Source: CAZAGD01 sp049699975 (GTDB lineage Bacteria > Desulfobacterota > SM23-61). From it: a stretch of 21,110 nt of DNA. The position numbers and the translations under genes were made by a program. Positions 6,101 to 14,646 of the stretch are shown piece by piece. The DNA is taken from positions 1 through 21,110 of the forward strand of contig JBNAWB010000039.1 in NCBI GenBank assembly GCA_049699975.1. The letters are read 5' to 3'. Below the pieces are notes generated by a model that saw only the letters and a program-made list of their open reading frames with translations, made no database searches and was not told the origin of the DNA. How positions within the stretch are numbered: the first letter of the stretch is position 1; each line of letters opens with the position of its first letter.

Positions 6101-7610
6101 TGCCTTCCTTAAGGTTCGTTAAAGGGTATTCCACGCGATGGTGATGGATACTGGTCAAAATTGTGTTGAAACATTTAGCAATCTGATGCAAATCTTTTAG
6201 GGTCAATTCACATTCATCGAGTTGGCCATCTAAAAAGACATTGTTAATAATCCTTTGCACCAAACCTTGCAAACGAGCAGGCGTGGGGTGGGCCAGGCTG
6301 CGCGAGGCTGCCTCCACGGCATCTGCCAATAATACTAATCCCGCTTCTTTGGTCTGGGGTTTGGGACCGTGATAGCGGTAAGCCTCTTCATTAACTTGCT
6401 CCATTTCTGGGTCTTCGATATCCTTAGCTTTCTGATAAAAGAAGGAAATTAGGCTGGTGCCGTGATGCTGTTGAATAATGTTCTGAATCTTTTCTCCCAG
6501 TTTATATTCGCGGGCCAACTCCACGCCTTCTTTCACATGGGAAATGAGAATTAGACTGCTGAGACTAGGTTCCAATTTGTCGTGTTTATTCTGGTGATAT
6601 CCTTGATTCTCCACGAAATAAAGAGGTTTGGAAATTTTCCCTATATCATGATAATAAGCACTCACCCGCGCCAATAAAGGATTAGCATTGACTGCTCGGG
6701 CAGCTGCTTCGGCCATAGTGCTAACCACAATGCTATGATGATAAGTTCCGGGTGCTTCCAGAATCATCCTCTTTAATAAAGGATGGTTAAGATTAGCCAG
6801 CTCCAATAGCTTAATATTTGTCGTATATCCAAAAGTCCACTCTAAAAGAGGTAAAATTCCAAGGGCCACTCCCCCAGCTACGACACCGCCTAAGAATCCA
6901 AAAAGCAGGCTGAAACTCAATTCATAAAAATTAAATTGGTTCGAGATAAAATTCTGCGCCAAGATCATTCCGGCATTAGCGATCCCCACTTTCGCTCCTG
7001 CTTTTAATAAAATTCCCCTGTTTTCAGAATACTCAACACTATGAGCTCCCAAGACACTGCCTATAAAAAAATAAATCGCCAAAAATAAATTATTGTCTAA
7101 GAGCAGGCCGCCAAAGATGCTGATCCAGGCCGCAAAGATCAAGGCCGTCTCGGAATTGAGCAGGATGCGGACTAACATGCCGCCAGCGGCTAAGCCAATT
7201 CCATAAACATAGGCTCCAGGGGGAATTTCGGGTAGGGCTTGGCCTAGGAAAGGGAAAACTTCAATGCTGAGCCTGGCAATGATCAGCATGCCCACCAATA
7301 AAGTCGTTAAAAAAAGTAAATCTTTATCACGGAACTGGAACTTGCGAATGTTGGCCCGCGAAAATATAAAAAGAACAAACAAAAGAAGGGCGACCAATAT
7401 CCCGTGGCCCAAGTTTCGTCCAGGCAAAATAAAGACCATCACGGCCACTAAAAGAGCAAGAATTCCTAACCACTTCCGCCAGGCTTTTACCGTTTCCCTT
7501 TTTTCATCTTTAAAAGGAAGGGGAATGGGTTTATGAACCCTGGGCGCGAAGATTTTCGGCCATTTTATTTTTCTTTCTTTCTCTTCTTTTTTAAAAGAAT
7601 TGCTATTCAA
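5985..7610 (-). CDS. PgpH/YqfF-like HD phosphohydrolase without 7TMR extracellular domain
   Basis: A 541-residue membrane protein. The basic cytoplasmic N-terminus (1-45) is followed by about seven hydrophobic segments (near 47-64, 69-84, 98-115, 131-150, 154-172, 176-190, 232-255) and an HD domain (285-450). The HD signature is APGTYHHS (286-293), H321-D322-I-G-K, and the later VELAREYKLG and I-x-Q-H-H-G segments. Relatives such as Listeria PgpH degrade c-di-AMP and carry a large extracellular 7TMR-HDED domain before the membrane helices (about 700-870 aa). Here that domain is missing. Substrate c-di-AMP is inferred from family. The start is a TTG at 7610, since no in-frame ATG or GTG is available before the first membrane helix. 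It starts 33 bp after phoH. The last 45 residues, after the conserved HHRVEYP, overlap ybeY in another frame. Confidence 0.88.
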   Translation of the reverse strand: MNSNSFKKEEKERKIKWPKIFAPRVHKPIPLPFKDEKRETVKAWRKWLGILALLVAVMVFILPGRNLGHGILVALLLFVLFIFSRANIRKFQFRDKDLLFLTTLLVGMLIIARLSIEVFPFLGQALPEIPPGAYVYGIGLAAGGMLVRILLNSETALIFAAWISIFGGLLLDNNLFLAIYFFIGSVLGAHSVEYSENRGILLKAGAKVGIANAGMILAQNFISNQFNFYELSFSLLFGFLGGVVAGGVALGILPLLEWTFGYTTNIKLLELANLNHPLLKRMILEAPGTYHHSIVVSTMAEAAARAVNANPLLARVSAYYHDIGKISKPLYFVENQGYHQNKHDKLEPSLSSLILISHVKEGVELAREYKLGEKIQNIIQQHHGTSLISFFYQKAKDIEDPEMEQVNEEAYRYHGPKPQTKEAGLVLLADAVEAASRSLAHPTPARLQGLVQRIINNVFLDGQLDECELTLKDLHQIAKCFNTILTSIHHHRVEYPLTNLKEGNGKKRNNGDISKQLAKAGGLRFWKNKKSSEENLKRLGV

Positions 7611-7643
7611 AATGAAGCTACCTTTTCTGAAAATGATTGTTAG

Positions 7644-8639
7644 TTATTCTTTGGGCAAAGAGTTTTTTCGCTGTCCCTGTTTCTCATAGGCGCGGATGAT
7701 ATCTTGGACTAAGGGGTGGCGAACTACATCTACTTCCGTAAAATAACTGAAATAAATTCCTTCAATTCCTGAAAGAATTTCCCGGGCTTCGATAAGGCCG
7801 GAAACTTTTCCAGGCGGGAGATCGATCTGGGTAATATCTCCGGTAATGACTGCTTTAGAACTAAATCCTAAGCGCGTGAGAAACATCTTCATCTGTTCAG
7901 AAGTAGTATTCTGGGCCTCGTCCAAAATCACAAAAGAATTATTGAGAGTGCGGCCGCGCATAAAAGCCAGCGGAGCAACTTCGATTACTCCTTTTTCTAT
8001 GAGCCGCGAGGCTGTCTCGAAATCCATCATATCATGAAGCGCATCGTAAAGAGGACGCAAGTAAGGATTCACTTTTTCCAAAAGGTTTCCCGGCAGAAAT
8101 CCTAACCTTTCTCCTGCTTCCACGGCAGGGCGGGTGAGAATTATGCGATTGACCTCTTTTTTGGTAAGCGAAGCCACGCCCATCGCCATAGCTAAATAAG
8201 TCTTTCCAGTCCCCGCCGGGCCGATGCTAAAAACAATGTCATATTTGCGCATCGCATCAATATAAAGTTTTTGGGCTAAGCTTTTAGGAGTTATTAAGCG
8301 TCGCTTTGCGGAAATATAGATCGTATCCAAAAAAATATCTTTGAGTTTAATAGAGTTGTTCCCTGAAAGGATGCGGATGGCGGAAACTACATCGCCCGGA
8401 TATATAGGATGACCATGCCTAATAATTTCATATAGCTCCAAAAGCACCTTCTCAGCCAAAGGGGCACAAACTTCATCTCCAGAAATTGTCAACATATTCC
8501 CCCGGGCATGGATCTTGACCCCTATACTCTTTTCAATGAGTTTCAGGTGGCCATCATTTTCGCCATAAAGATTTTGGAGGGCAGTAGTATCTTCAAAATG
8601 GAGGCGATGGGTGGAATTCTCTTCTCCTCTCGATTTCAA
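7644..8639 (-). CDS. PhoH-family ATPase (YbeZ-like)
   Basis: A 331-residue PhoH/YbeZ-like protein: an N-terminal KH-like region (about 15-80, with GENDGHLKLIEKSIGV) and a C-terminal P-loop NTPase. Walker A is GPAGTGKT (140-147), Walker B VILDEAQN (237-244), and the later VITGDITQIDLP sensor block is intact. YbeZ-type PhoH proteins work with YbeY in rRNA processing or RNA quality control. The genomic link to ybeY through the HD protein is the standard arrangement. The start appears to be TTG at 8639, because no ATG or GTG gives the conserved N-terminus; GGGGGAGG lies 12 nt upstream. A promoter with a perfect extended -10 is about 92 bp upstream. Confidence 0.94.
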   Translation of the reverse strand: MKSRGEENSTHRLHFEDTTALQNLYGENDGHLKLIEKSIGVKIHARGNMLTISGDEVCAPLAEKVLLELYEIIRHGHPIYPGDVVSAIRILSGNNSIKLKDIFLDTIYISAKRRLITPKSLAQKLYIDAMRKYDIVFSIGPAGTGKTYLAMAMGVASLTKKEVNRIILTRPAVEAGERLGFLPGNLLEKVNPYLRPLYDALHDMMDFETASRLIEKGVIEVAPLAFMRGRTLNNSFVILDEAQNTTSEQMKMFLTRLGFSSKAVITGDITQIDLPPGKVSGLIEAREILSGIEGIYFSYFTEVDVVRHPLVQDIIRAYEKQGQRKNSLPKE

Positions 8640-8730
8640 CCTTTTCTTTTACCTCCCCCTAAGCTCAATTAAAAAACCTCGTTTCCCTGGCTGTTGGTTT
8701 TATCTATTTTTCAATAGTTTCCAATAAATA

Positions 8731-8759
8731 ATTATAACAAAAAAAGGATAGATCAGCAA
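8731..8759 (-). promoter_or_regulatory. phoH operon promoter
   Basis: Minus strand: -35-like TTGCTG (8759-8754), 17-bp spacer, -10 TATAAT (8736-8731) preceded by TG (extended -10, TGTTATAAT). The weak -35 is offset by the perfect extended -10. The predicted transcript has a leader of roughly 85 nt before the TTG start of phoH and would run through the PgpH-like gene and ybeY. Confidence 0.65.
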
Positions 8760-8829
8760 TATTTCCCTTGCCTATGGGATTTTCTTCCTCTATCCTATTA
8801 TAAAGCTGGCCTTTTTGTCTCACGCGTAC

Positions 8830-8969
8830 TTTTATAAGTAATCCCTCACTGAAGGGTGGGATTATGAGAGGAATTTTTATTTTTGTAAGTGGCCGAGGCA
8901 GGCCAGAGGCGGGCATGAATGAAGAAGCATCGGCGGGAGAAGAATCAGTGACGGATTACTTTTATAAAA
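8830..8969. repeat. Inverted-repeat-bounded element, 140 bp (MITE-like)
   Basis: The left arm at 8830-8851 (TTTTATAA, GTAATCC, then TCACTG) is matched by the reverse complement of 8946-8969 (TTTTATAAAA, GTAATCC, TCACTG). The arms differ by one substitution and a 2-bp gap across about 22-24 bp. The interior contains two short sequences repeated elsewhere in the window (8848-8865 with 5533-5550; 8898-8921 with 1537-1560) and a small GGCC-GAGGCA-GGCC inverted repeat. It has no credible ORF. This suggests a non-autonomous mobile element. No target duplication is evident. Confidence 0.6.
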
Positions 8970-8997
8970 CATTTTTTATTTTTATTCTGGAAAAACT

Positions 8998-9852
8998 ATG
9001 CCTAGGAAAAACTCCCCAAAAATAAAGGCCCTTTCAGCCCATAATCCAGAGCAAGATGATCTTCTCGTCTCCAACCTTCTCCGCTTGATGGCTAAGTTGC
9101 GTGGACCGCAGGGTTGTCCTTGGGATAGGGCGCAAACTAAAGATAGCCTAAAAAAGTTTCTCCTCGAAGAATCTTATGAAGTATTGGAGGCTATTGAAGA
9201 AAATGATCCTGAAAAATTAAAAGAAGAATTAGGTGACTTGCTCTTGCAAATAATATTTATTTCGCGTATTGCCGAAGAAAATAAAGAATTCAGTTTTCGA
9301 GATGTAGTAGGCACTCTGATCAATAAGCTTTTACGCCGTCACCCCCATGTTTTCCATCTTCAGGGTTATCCGCCGGCAAAAATGCCCATCCCAGATGCCG
9401 CAGCAGTAGCCAAACTATGGCAAGAAGTCAAAAAAGGTGAAAAAAAACAATCTTCTTCCTCCATTCTAAATGGTCTCCCCCTTTCATTACCTGCCTTGGA
9501 GCGGGCCCAGCGCCTTTCGGAAAAGGCGGCCCAAGTAGGGTTTGACTGGCCGAATATAAAAGAAGTTTGGAAAAAAGTTGGCGAGGAAATAGAGGAGTTG
9601 AAAAAGGCCGAAAAGGCTCACTCTCCGAAAAGAGTAAAAGAAGAATTCGGCGATCTTTTATTCACCCTTACTAATTGGGCCAGGTTTCGAGGCTTCTCTG
9701 CCGAAGAGGCTTTGCGCCAAACCATTCGCCGCTTTACGCGGCGTTTCCGCCGCTTGGAATTAGAAATAAAAAGGAAAAAGGTTAAATGGGCTGATTTATC
9801 CTTAGCTGAATTAGACAGGCTTTGGGATAAAATAAAAAAAAGCAAAAAATAA
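8998..9852 (+). CDS. mazG: MazG-type nucleoside triphosphate pyrophosphohydrolase
   Basis: A 284-residue tandem-domain MazG, close in size to E. coli MazG (263). The first domain opens with LRGPQGCPWDRAQT (34-47), followed by the metal-binding EESYE (57-61) and ELGD (77-80). The linker has the usual KLLRRHPHVF (110-119). The second domain has EEIEE (196-200) and EEFGD (215-219), so both metal sites look intact. The enzyme hydrolyses NTPs or dNTPs to monophosphate and PPi, removing damaged or excess nucleotides or modulating stringent signalling. It is the only plus-strand gene here. The ATG at 8998 has a weak GGA upstream. The gene converges on pth with a 27-bp gap. Confidence 0.95.
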   Translation: MPRKNSPKIKALSAHNPEQDDLLVSNLLRLMAKLRGPQGCPWDRAQTKDSLKKFLLEESYEVLEAIEENDPEKLKEELGDLLLQIIFISRIAEENKEFSFRDVVGTLINKLLRRHPHVFHLQGYPPAKMPIPDAAAVAKLWQEVKKGEKKQSSSSILNGLPLSLPALERAQRLSEKAAQVGFDWPNIKEVWKKVGEEIEELKKAEKAHSPKRVKEEFGDLLFTLTNWARFRGFSAEEALRQTIRRFTRRFRRLELEIKRKKVKWADLSLAELDRLWDKIKKSKK

Positions 9853-9879
9853 TCTTTCCAAATTACCCAATAGGCAAAC

Positions 9880-10455
9880 TTATTCTTTTAATTTTTTGTG
9901 GAATTTGGTCATTACCTGCTCCGGGCCAGCAACAAGGAACGTTTCCACCCCCTCAACCGCTTTTTCCAAAGTTTCCTGCAAAACTTGGCGCTCTTCCTCA
10001 GTCAAAGGAGCTAATAAATAATCAACAATTTCCTTTTGGGGATCGGAAGGCCTGCCAATTCCCATCTTTAAGCGGCTAAATTTATCACTTCCCAAAGCTT
10101 CTATTATCGATTTTACTCCTTGGTGGCCTCCATGACCACCCCGCAAGCGCAGGCGAATTGTTCCTATGGGTAGATCAAGATCATCATGGAGAATTAGCAA
10201 GTCTTCCAGACCAAGGTGAAAAAAATTAATTAACCAGCGGACAGCCTCCCCAGAAAGGTTCATATAAGTCATGGGCTTGGCCAAACAGACTTCTTCTTCG
10301 CCAAATTTTCCAGAACCATAAATGCATCTCGTTCCTCTTTTATTTAAAGAAAGATGCCATCTTTGCGCTAAGGCCTCCACTAAACAAAAGCCCATATTGT
10401 GGCGTGTCCACCGGAAAGGGCGCCCGGGGTTGCCTAGGCCCACAATGAGTATCAC
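9880..10455 (-). CDS. pth: Peptidyl-tRNA hydrolase
   Basis: A 191-residue bacterial Pth that releases peptides from peptidyl-tRNA after premature dissociation from ribosomes. The conserved N-terminus GLGNPG (6-11), catalytic His19 (TRHNMGF), Asn66 (YMNLSGE) and Asp91 (LHDDLDLP) correspond to N10, H20, N68 and D93 in E. coli. The substrate-binding GGHGGHQGVKSI segment (about 105-116) is intact. It starts with GTG at 10455, preceded by AAGGAGG with 4-nt spacing. It follows rplY by 20 bp and ends the ispE-prs-rplY-pth cluster. Confidence 0.97.
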   Translation of the reverse strand: MILIVGLGNPGRPFRWTRHNMGFCLVEALAQRWHLSLNKRGTRCIYGSGKFGEEEVCLAKPMTYMNLSGEAVRWLINFFHLGLEDLLILHDDLDLPIGTIRLRLRGGHGGHQGVKSIIEALGSDKFSRLKMGIGRPSDPQKEIVDYLLAPLTEEERQVLQETLEKAVEGVETFLVAGPEQVMTKFHKKLKE

Positions 10456-10475
10456 CCCGCCTCCTTAGCCAGAGT

Positions 10476-11153
10476 TCATTCTTTTTCCTGTTCCGGCTCT
10501 TCCTTCTTCTCCCCGATTCTTTCAGGCTGCACGACTTCTTTTGCTGCCTCAGCGGAGACAATTTCTTCGTATTTCGCTTCGGAAATGGGCGGAACTACGC
10601 TGGCCACTGTGAAATTCGTCTCGGCTACAATCTCATATTTGGGTGAGGGCGGAATGTCTAATACATGTAAAGAATCACCGATTTTTAAATTACTAATATC
10701 TACTTCAATATAGTCGGGTATTTCTAAAGGCAGGCAGCGAATCCGGACCTCGCGCCGCGGTTGTTCTAAAATTCCTCCTGCTTTTGTCCCTTCCGCCTTA
10801 CCTACTAAGCGGATAGGAACTTCCACTTCGATCTTCCGATCCATGGCCACGGCATAAAAATCCGCATGAAGGTATGTCCTTTGGACAGGATGCAGCTGTA
10901 CTTCCTTTAGCATGGCTACTTTTTTCTCAACTTTGTCGCTCTGGGGATGCCTTATCTTTAATTCAATCAAAGTGTTCTCCCGAGCTCCCGTAGTTAATAT
11001 TTTCTTTAAATCTGGGGCGCGAAAACTTAAATAAGAATTTTCTATTCCTGGACCATAGAGGATGCCCGGGACTTTTCCTTCCCGGCGCAAACGATGCGCT
11101 GCCCCTTTTCCTTTTTCGCCACGTATAAAAACCTCTAATTCTTTGAGTTCCAT
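10476..11153 (-). CDS. rplY: 50S ribosomal protein bL25, CTC type
   Basis: A 225-residue L25/general stress protein CTC. The N-terminal 5S-rRNA-binding L25 domain (1-95) has the motif RREGKVPGILYGPG; the C-terminal beta domain (100-190) includes the typical LPLEIPDYIEVDISNL. A Glu/Lys-rich tail (190-225) follows. A longer start at 11171 would be a TTG inside the end of prs. I choose the ATG at 11153, because AAAGGAGG lies 4 nt upstream; a tandem ATG at 11156 is too close to it. The prs stop codon abuts the ribosome-binding site, implying coupling. Confidence 0.95.
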   Translation of the reverse strand: MELKELEVFIRGEKGKGAAHRLRREGKVPGILYGPGIENSYLSFRAPDLKKILTTGARENTLIELKIRHPQSDKVEKKVAMLKEVQLHPVQRTYLHADFYAVAMDRKIEVEVPIRLVGKAEGTKAGGILEQPRREVRIRCLPLEIPDYIEVDISNLKIGDSLHVLDIPPSPKYEIVAETNFTVASVVPPISEAKYEEIVSAEAAKEVVQPERIGEKKEEPEQEKE

Positions 11154-11163
11154 CATTCCTCCT

Positions 11164-12102
11164 TTAAACAAACAAAGAACTTACAGATTCGTTATAATGA
11201 ATTCTCTTTATTGCTTCCGCCAGAAGCTTAGCTACGGATAAGACCTTAAATTTGGAATTGCTAAGCGCTTCCGGCTTAAGGGGTATAGTATTAGTTACGG
11301 TAACTTCCTCTATTATAGAGGCATCTATTCGTTCTACTGCTGGTCCTGAAAGCACTGGATGAGTGCAGCAGGCCACTACTTTCTTCGCCCCCTTAGAAGC
11401 TAATGCCGCAGCAGACTCGATCAAAGTTCCGGCAGTGTCGACGATATCATCAAGAATAATAGCCTGGAGTCCTTCAACTTCGCCTATAATGTTCATAAAT
11501 TTGGCCACGTTGGGCCCTTCTCGACGTTTGTCAATAATAGCTAATTTTGCTTTTAGTCTCTTGGCAAAGGCGCGCGCTCTTTCCACTCCTCCCGCATCCG
11601 GGGAAACGATCACCAGATCTTCCTGAAAACGAGACCGAATATAATCTAAGAGCACTGGCGCTGCAAAAAGATGGTCTACCGGAATATTAAAAAAACCCTG
11701 AATTTGCCCCGCGTGCAGGTCCATAGTTAATACTCGATTAGCGCCGGCCGTGGTAATTAAATCGGCGACTAATTTAGCCGTAATGGGGGCTCGCGGAGAA
11801 ACCTTACGATCCTGACGCGCATACCCATAATAAGGAAGTACAGCGGTTATGCGGCTGGCTGATGCTCTTTTCAAAGCATCAATCATAATCAAAAGTTCCA
11901 TTAAGTTAGTATTCCCAGGCGTACAGGTAGATTGAATAACAAAAACATCCATTCCGCGCACACTCTCATCTATATCTACCTGAATTTCGCCATCACTGAA
12001 ATTACGCACTCGCGCTTTACCCAAAGGAGTACCCAAAATACCACAGATCTCTAAAGCCAAAGGCAAATTAGAATTCCCCGAAAAGATCCGTAGCGTATTC
12101 AT
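11164..12102 (-). CDS. prs: Ribose-phosphate pyrophosphokinase (PRPP synthase)
   Basis: A 312-residue class I PRPP synthase that converts ribose 5-phosphate and ATP to PRPP for purine, pyrimidine, histidine, tryptophan and NAD synthesis. It shows FSDGEI (35-40), the catalytic flexible-loop region YGYARQDRK (92-100), the pyrophosphate-binding DLHAGQIQGFF (128-138) and the PRPP-binding loop DDIVDTAGT (218-226). Length and motif order are complete. The ATG at 12102 has only a distant GGGA-type ribosome-binding site. It is just downstream of tRNA-Gln and 11 nt upstream of the rplY start. Confidence 0.98.
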   Translation of the reverse strand: MNTLRIFSGNSNLPLALEICGILGTPLGKARVRNFSDGEIQVDIDESVRGMDVFVIQSTCTPGNTNLMELLIMIDALKRASASRITAVLPYYGYARQDRKVSPRAPITAKLVADLITTAGANRVLTMDLHAGQIQGFFNIPVDHLFAAPVLLDYIRSRFQEDLVIVSPDAGGVERARAFAKRLKAKLAIIDKRREGPNVAKFMNIIGEVEGLQAIILDDIVDTAGTLIESAAALASKGAKKVVACCTHPVLSGPAVERIDASIIEEVTVTNTIPLKPEALSNSKFKVLSVAKLLAEAIKRIHYNESVSSLFV

Positions 12103-12132
12103 AACTAAAATTTCCCTTCTCTTGAAAAAAAT

Positions 12133-12207
12133 TGGCTGGGGCGGGAGGATTCGAACCTCCGCATGCGGGTTCCAAAGACCCGTGTCTTACCACTTGACGA
12201 CGCCCCA
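12133..12207 (-). tRNA. tRNA-Gln (anticodon UUG)
   Basis: The minus strand folds into a full cloverleaf: acceptor TGGGGCG with CGCCCCA (7 bp), D arm GTC...GAC with an AAGTGGTA loop, anticodon stem CGGGT/ACCCG with loop CTTTGGA (anticodon TTG), a 5-nt variable loop CATGC, and T arm GGAGG-TTCGAAT-CCTCC. The discriminator is G, and the 3' CCA is encoded (12133-12135). The U1-A72 first pair is typical of bacterial tRNA-Gln. A run of seven T follows the CCA and may help transcription end. The gene lies between ispE and prs. Confidence 0.98.
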
Positions 12208-12241
12208 GTCTATCTGTTCAATAATTTTATAATTTAAAAAA

Positions 12242-13093
12242 TTAAGCGTTTTCGTCGGCCAACCCTTGGGCTATGAATACTTGCCAACCGGAAGGAGGTT
12301 CTATCTTCTGGGCTATTTTTTCTGTCTCCTTCCTCGATGAACATAAACCGTAGATGGCCGGTCCACTCCCGCTCATTAAAGCTCCCCGGGCCCCAGCCAT
12401 TGATAGCTTTTCTTTCATTATAGCCAATTCCGGATACTTTTGAAAAGCTACTTTTTCTAAGTCATTATGCATAATAGGCAAAATATCTTCTATTCGGGAA
12501 TATGCGGTAGCTATTTCCCTTTTAGGCGGATTATTTTCTGCTAGATCATCATAAGCAGCATAGGCCCAGGAAGTAGAAATGGGCCAGGGCGGCACCAGCA
12601 CTAAATACCATATATTCTTGGGCAAAATTACAGGGATTAACTTTTCTCCTATCCCCTTAGCCAGAGCAGATTTCTGGCCGATAAAAAAAGGAACATCCGC
12701 ACCTAACTTCATCCCCAAGGCTTGTAAATATTCTTTGCTCCATCTCACTTTTAAAATTTCATTTAAGCCCATAAGTACGCTGGCTGCATCGCTGCTCCCT
12801 CCGCCCAAGCCGGCCGCCACGGGGATTTTCTTCCGCAGACGGATACGTACTCCTTTATTCAGACCAGCGACCTGAAGGAAGATCTGGGCAGCTTTCCCGG
12901 CTAAATTATCCAAACCAGGAGGAACTTCTGCACCCTCAGGAATCAATTCAATACCCTGCTCGGTAAGCTCTATGTCTATTTCATCAAAAACGCCAATGCT
13001 TTGCATTAAAGTACAAATTTCATGATAACCGTCATTTCTTTTATGCAGTATGCGCAAACAAAGATTAACTTTTGCCGGAGCCAAAATTTTCAT
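12242..13093 (-). CDS. ispE: 4-diphosphocytidyl-2-C-methyl-D-erythritol kinase
   Basis: A 283-residue GHMP kinase of the MEP isoprenoid pathway, phosphorylating CDP-ME with ATP. The N-terminal APAKVNLCL contains the substrate-site Lys8. The ATP loop PVAAGLGGGSSDAA (91-104) and catalytic Asp133 (GADVPFF) are present, as is the C-terminal GARGALMSGSGPAIYG glycine motif. It shows this organism makes isoprenoids by the MEP route. The start ATG (13093) overlaps the htrA stop as ATGA, indicating translational coupling with the protease gene. Confidence 0.97.
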   Translation of the reverse strand: MKILAPAKVNLCLRILHKRNDGYHEICTLMQSIGVFDEIDIELTEQGIELIPEGAEVPPGLDNLAGKAAQIFLQVAGLNKGVRIRLRKKIPVAAGLGGGSSDAASVLMGLNEILKVRWSKEYLQALGMKLGADVPFFIGQKSALAKGIGEKLIPVILPKNIWYLVLVPPWPISTSWAYAAYDDLAENNPPKREIATAYSRIEDILPIMHNDLEKVAFQKYPELAIMKEKLSMAGARGALMSGSGPAIYGLCSSRKETEKIAQKIEPPSGWQVFIAQGLADENA

Positions 13094-14622
13094 CTATCTT
13101 GCGGAGCGCGCATCGTCAAATATATGCTCCTCTCGCCGCGCTTCACGAGGATCCGAATTATATCGCCTTTTTTTATTTTACTCAAAACAGCCTGGTAGTC
13201 ACTTAGTTTGGAGATCGGCCGCCCATTTATTTCCCGAATGATGTCTCCGCGGCGGATTCCAGCTTCATCGGCCAACCCTCCAGGTTCAACTTCACTAACG
13301 ATAACTCCTCCCGGTTCTCGCCAGCGAAGCTGACGTGCTAAATCTGGCGTTATCTCTTGCACGGACATACCTAAATCAAATTGGGTTTTTTCTATGGCTA
13401 TGGGGGGAGCTTCTTCCTTCAATTCCCCAACTTTTACTTTAAGGGTCAGGGGTTTTCCTTCCCGGATTACTACTACCTCCACTTCTTTGCCTACGGGAGT
13501 GGCGGCCACAATTTTGGGCAATTCATTCATCTCATCAATGTCTTTGCCATTAAACTTAACGATCACATCTCCGCGGCGAATCCCTGCCTGTTCCGCAGCG
13601 CTTCCCGGAAGAACTTCGGCGACTAACGCTCCCTTGCTCTTCTCCAGGCCAAAGGATTGCGCCAACTCGGGAGTTAATTTTTGGACATAAACGCCAATCC
13701 CTCCCCTGGTTACCTTCCCTTTCTTCTTCAATTGGGGAATTATCTCTTTGGCCATGTTAATAGGAATAGCAAAACCAATTCCTTGGCCCGAGGCCACAAT
13801 TGCGGTATTTATCCCTACTACTTCACCCCGAATGTTAAATAATGGCCCACCGCTATTCCCGGGATTGATGGAAGCATCTGTTTGAATAAAATCATCATAT
13901 GGTCCGGAGCCGATGACTCTTCCTTTGGCACTAACAATACCCACCGTAACAGTATGAGCCAGACCAAAGGGGTTCCCTATAGCCATCACCCATTCACCAA
14001 TCTCCAATTTATCGGAATCACCCAATTCGACAACTGGCAAATCTTGGGCCCCCTTTATTTTAATTAGAGCAATATCAGTTTTCGGGTCCCGCCCCACTAC
14101 TTCGGCCGGGTACTCTTTTTCATTAGAGAGCCGCACCCTAATCTCGCTGGCCCCTTCAATTACATGGTTATTAGTAATAATATGCCCTTCTTGGTCGATG
14201 ATAAACCCAGAACCTAAAGAACGTTGAACATAATCCCTTTGCGGCATGTCCCCGAAAAATCTTTCCCAAAATTCCTCACCAAAGAAATCCCGGAAGGGAT
14301 CCCTTTCCCTAAAGAAGGGAGAAAAATGACGGAAAACTCTCCCCCCACCTTTAACTACTTTGGTAGTACTTATATTGACCACTCCAGGTTTAACTTTTTT
14401 GGCTAACTCCACAAATATATTAGGAGGCAAGCTGGCGGGATTAGAAGCAGAAGGAGGGGCATCATTTTTTTTACTTAACAGATTAATATTTTTAGTAGGC
14501 GCGAGGTCTAAACGTTCAGCAATTAGAACTCCACCCAGCAAAGCTACTATGGCGATGATAATTAATACACCCAGCCCAAACTTTTTGGGTGTCTTTCCCA
14601 TTATTTCATTTGGGTAATACAT
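13090..14622 (-). CDS. HtrA/DegP-family serine protease with two PDZ domains
   Basis: A 510-residue envelope protease and chaperone. One N-terminal membrane anchor (about 16-35) is followed by a low-complexity linker and the trypsin-like domain with His153 (TNNHVIEG), Asp183 (KTDIALI) and Ser257 (NPGNSGGP). Two PDZ domains follow (about 310-395 and 415-505), each with a GSAAEQAGIRRGD-like core. The catalytic triad is complete. It probably degrades or refolds damaged periplasmic proteins. A Phe/Arg-rich loop (about 98-124) between anchor and catalytic core resembles the regulatory LA loop of DegP. The ATG at 14622 has GGAGG 6 nt upstream; an internal ATG (residue 8) is less likely. It follows the DUF1844 gene and overlaps ispE. 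Confidence 0.96.
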   Translation of the reverse strand: MYYPNEIMGKTPKKFGLGVLIIIAIVALLGGVLIAERLDLAPTKNINLLSKKNDAPPSASNPASLPPNIFVELAKKVKPGVVNISTTKVVKGGGRVFRHFSPFFRERDPFRDFFGEEFWERFFGDMPQRDYVQRSLGSGFIIDQEGHIITNNHVIEGASEIRVRLSNEKEYPAEVVGRDPKTDIALIKIKGAQDLPVVELGDSDKLEIGEWVMAIGNPFGLAHTVTVGIVSAKGRVIGSGPYDDFIQTDASINPGNSGGPLFNIRGEVVGINTAIVASGQGIGFAIPINMAKEIIPQLKKKGKVTRGGIGVYVQKLTPELAQSFGLEKSKGALVAEVLPGSAAEQAGIRRGDVIVKFNGKDIDEMNELPKIVAATPVGKEVEVVVIREGKPLTLKVKVGELKEEAPPIAIEKTQFDLGMSVQEITPDLARQLRWREPGGVIVSEVEPGGLADEAGIRRGDIIREINGRPISKLSDYQAVLSKIKKGDIIRILVKRGERSIYLTMRAPQDR

Positions 14623-14646
14623 TTTCCCCTCCGCTTTTTGTCGCCA

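Larger units (their letters stand above)
8640..8997. other. Divergent intergenic region phoH / mazG
   Basis: This 358-bp gap separates divergently transcribed phoH (minus) and mazG (plus). It holds the phoH promoter (8731-8759) and a 140-bp inverted-repeat element (8830-8969) that reaches to within 28 bp of the mazG start. An in-frame reading of 70 codons across 8704-8916 is judged spurious. For mazG I see only a TATAAA-like -10 (8963-8968, inside the element's right arm) with no matching -35, so the element may supply or have displaced its promoter. Confidence 0.55.

Noticed and set aside
8704..8916. 70-codon minus-strand open frame between phoH and mazG
   Set aside because: It spans the phoH promoter and part of the inverted-repeat element, has no domain and no convincing ribosome-binding site.
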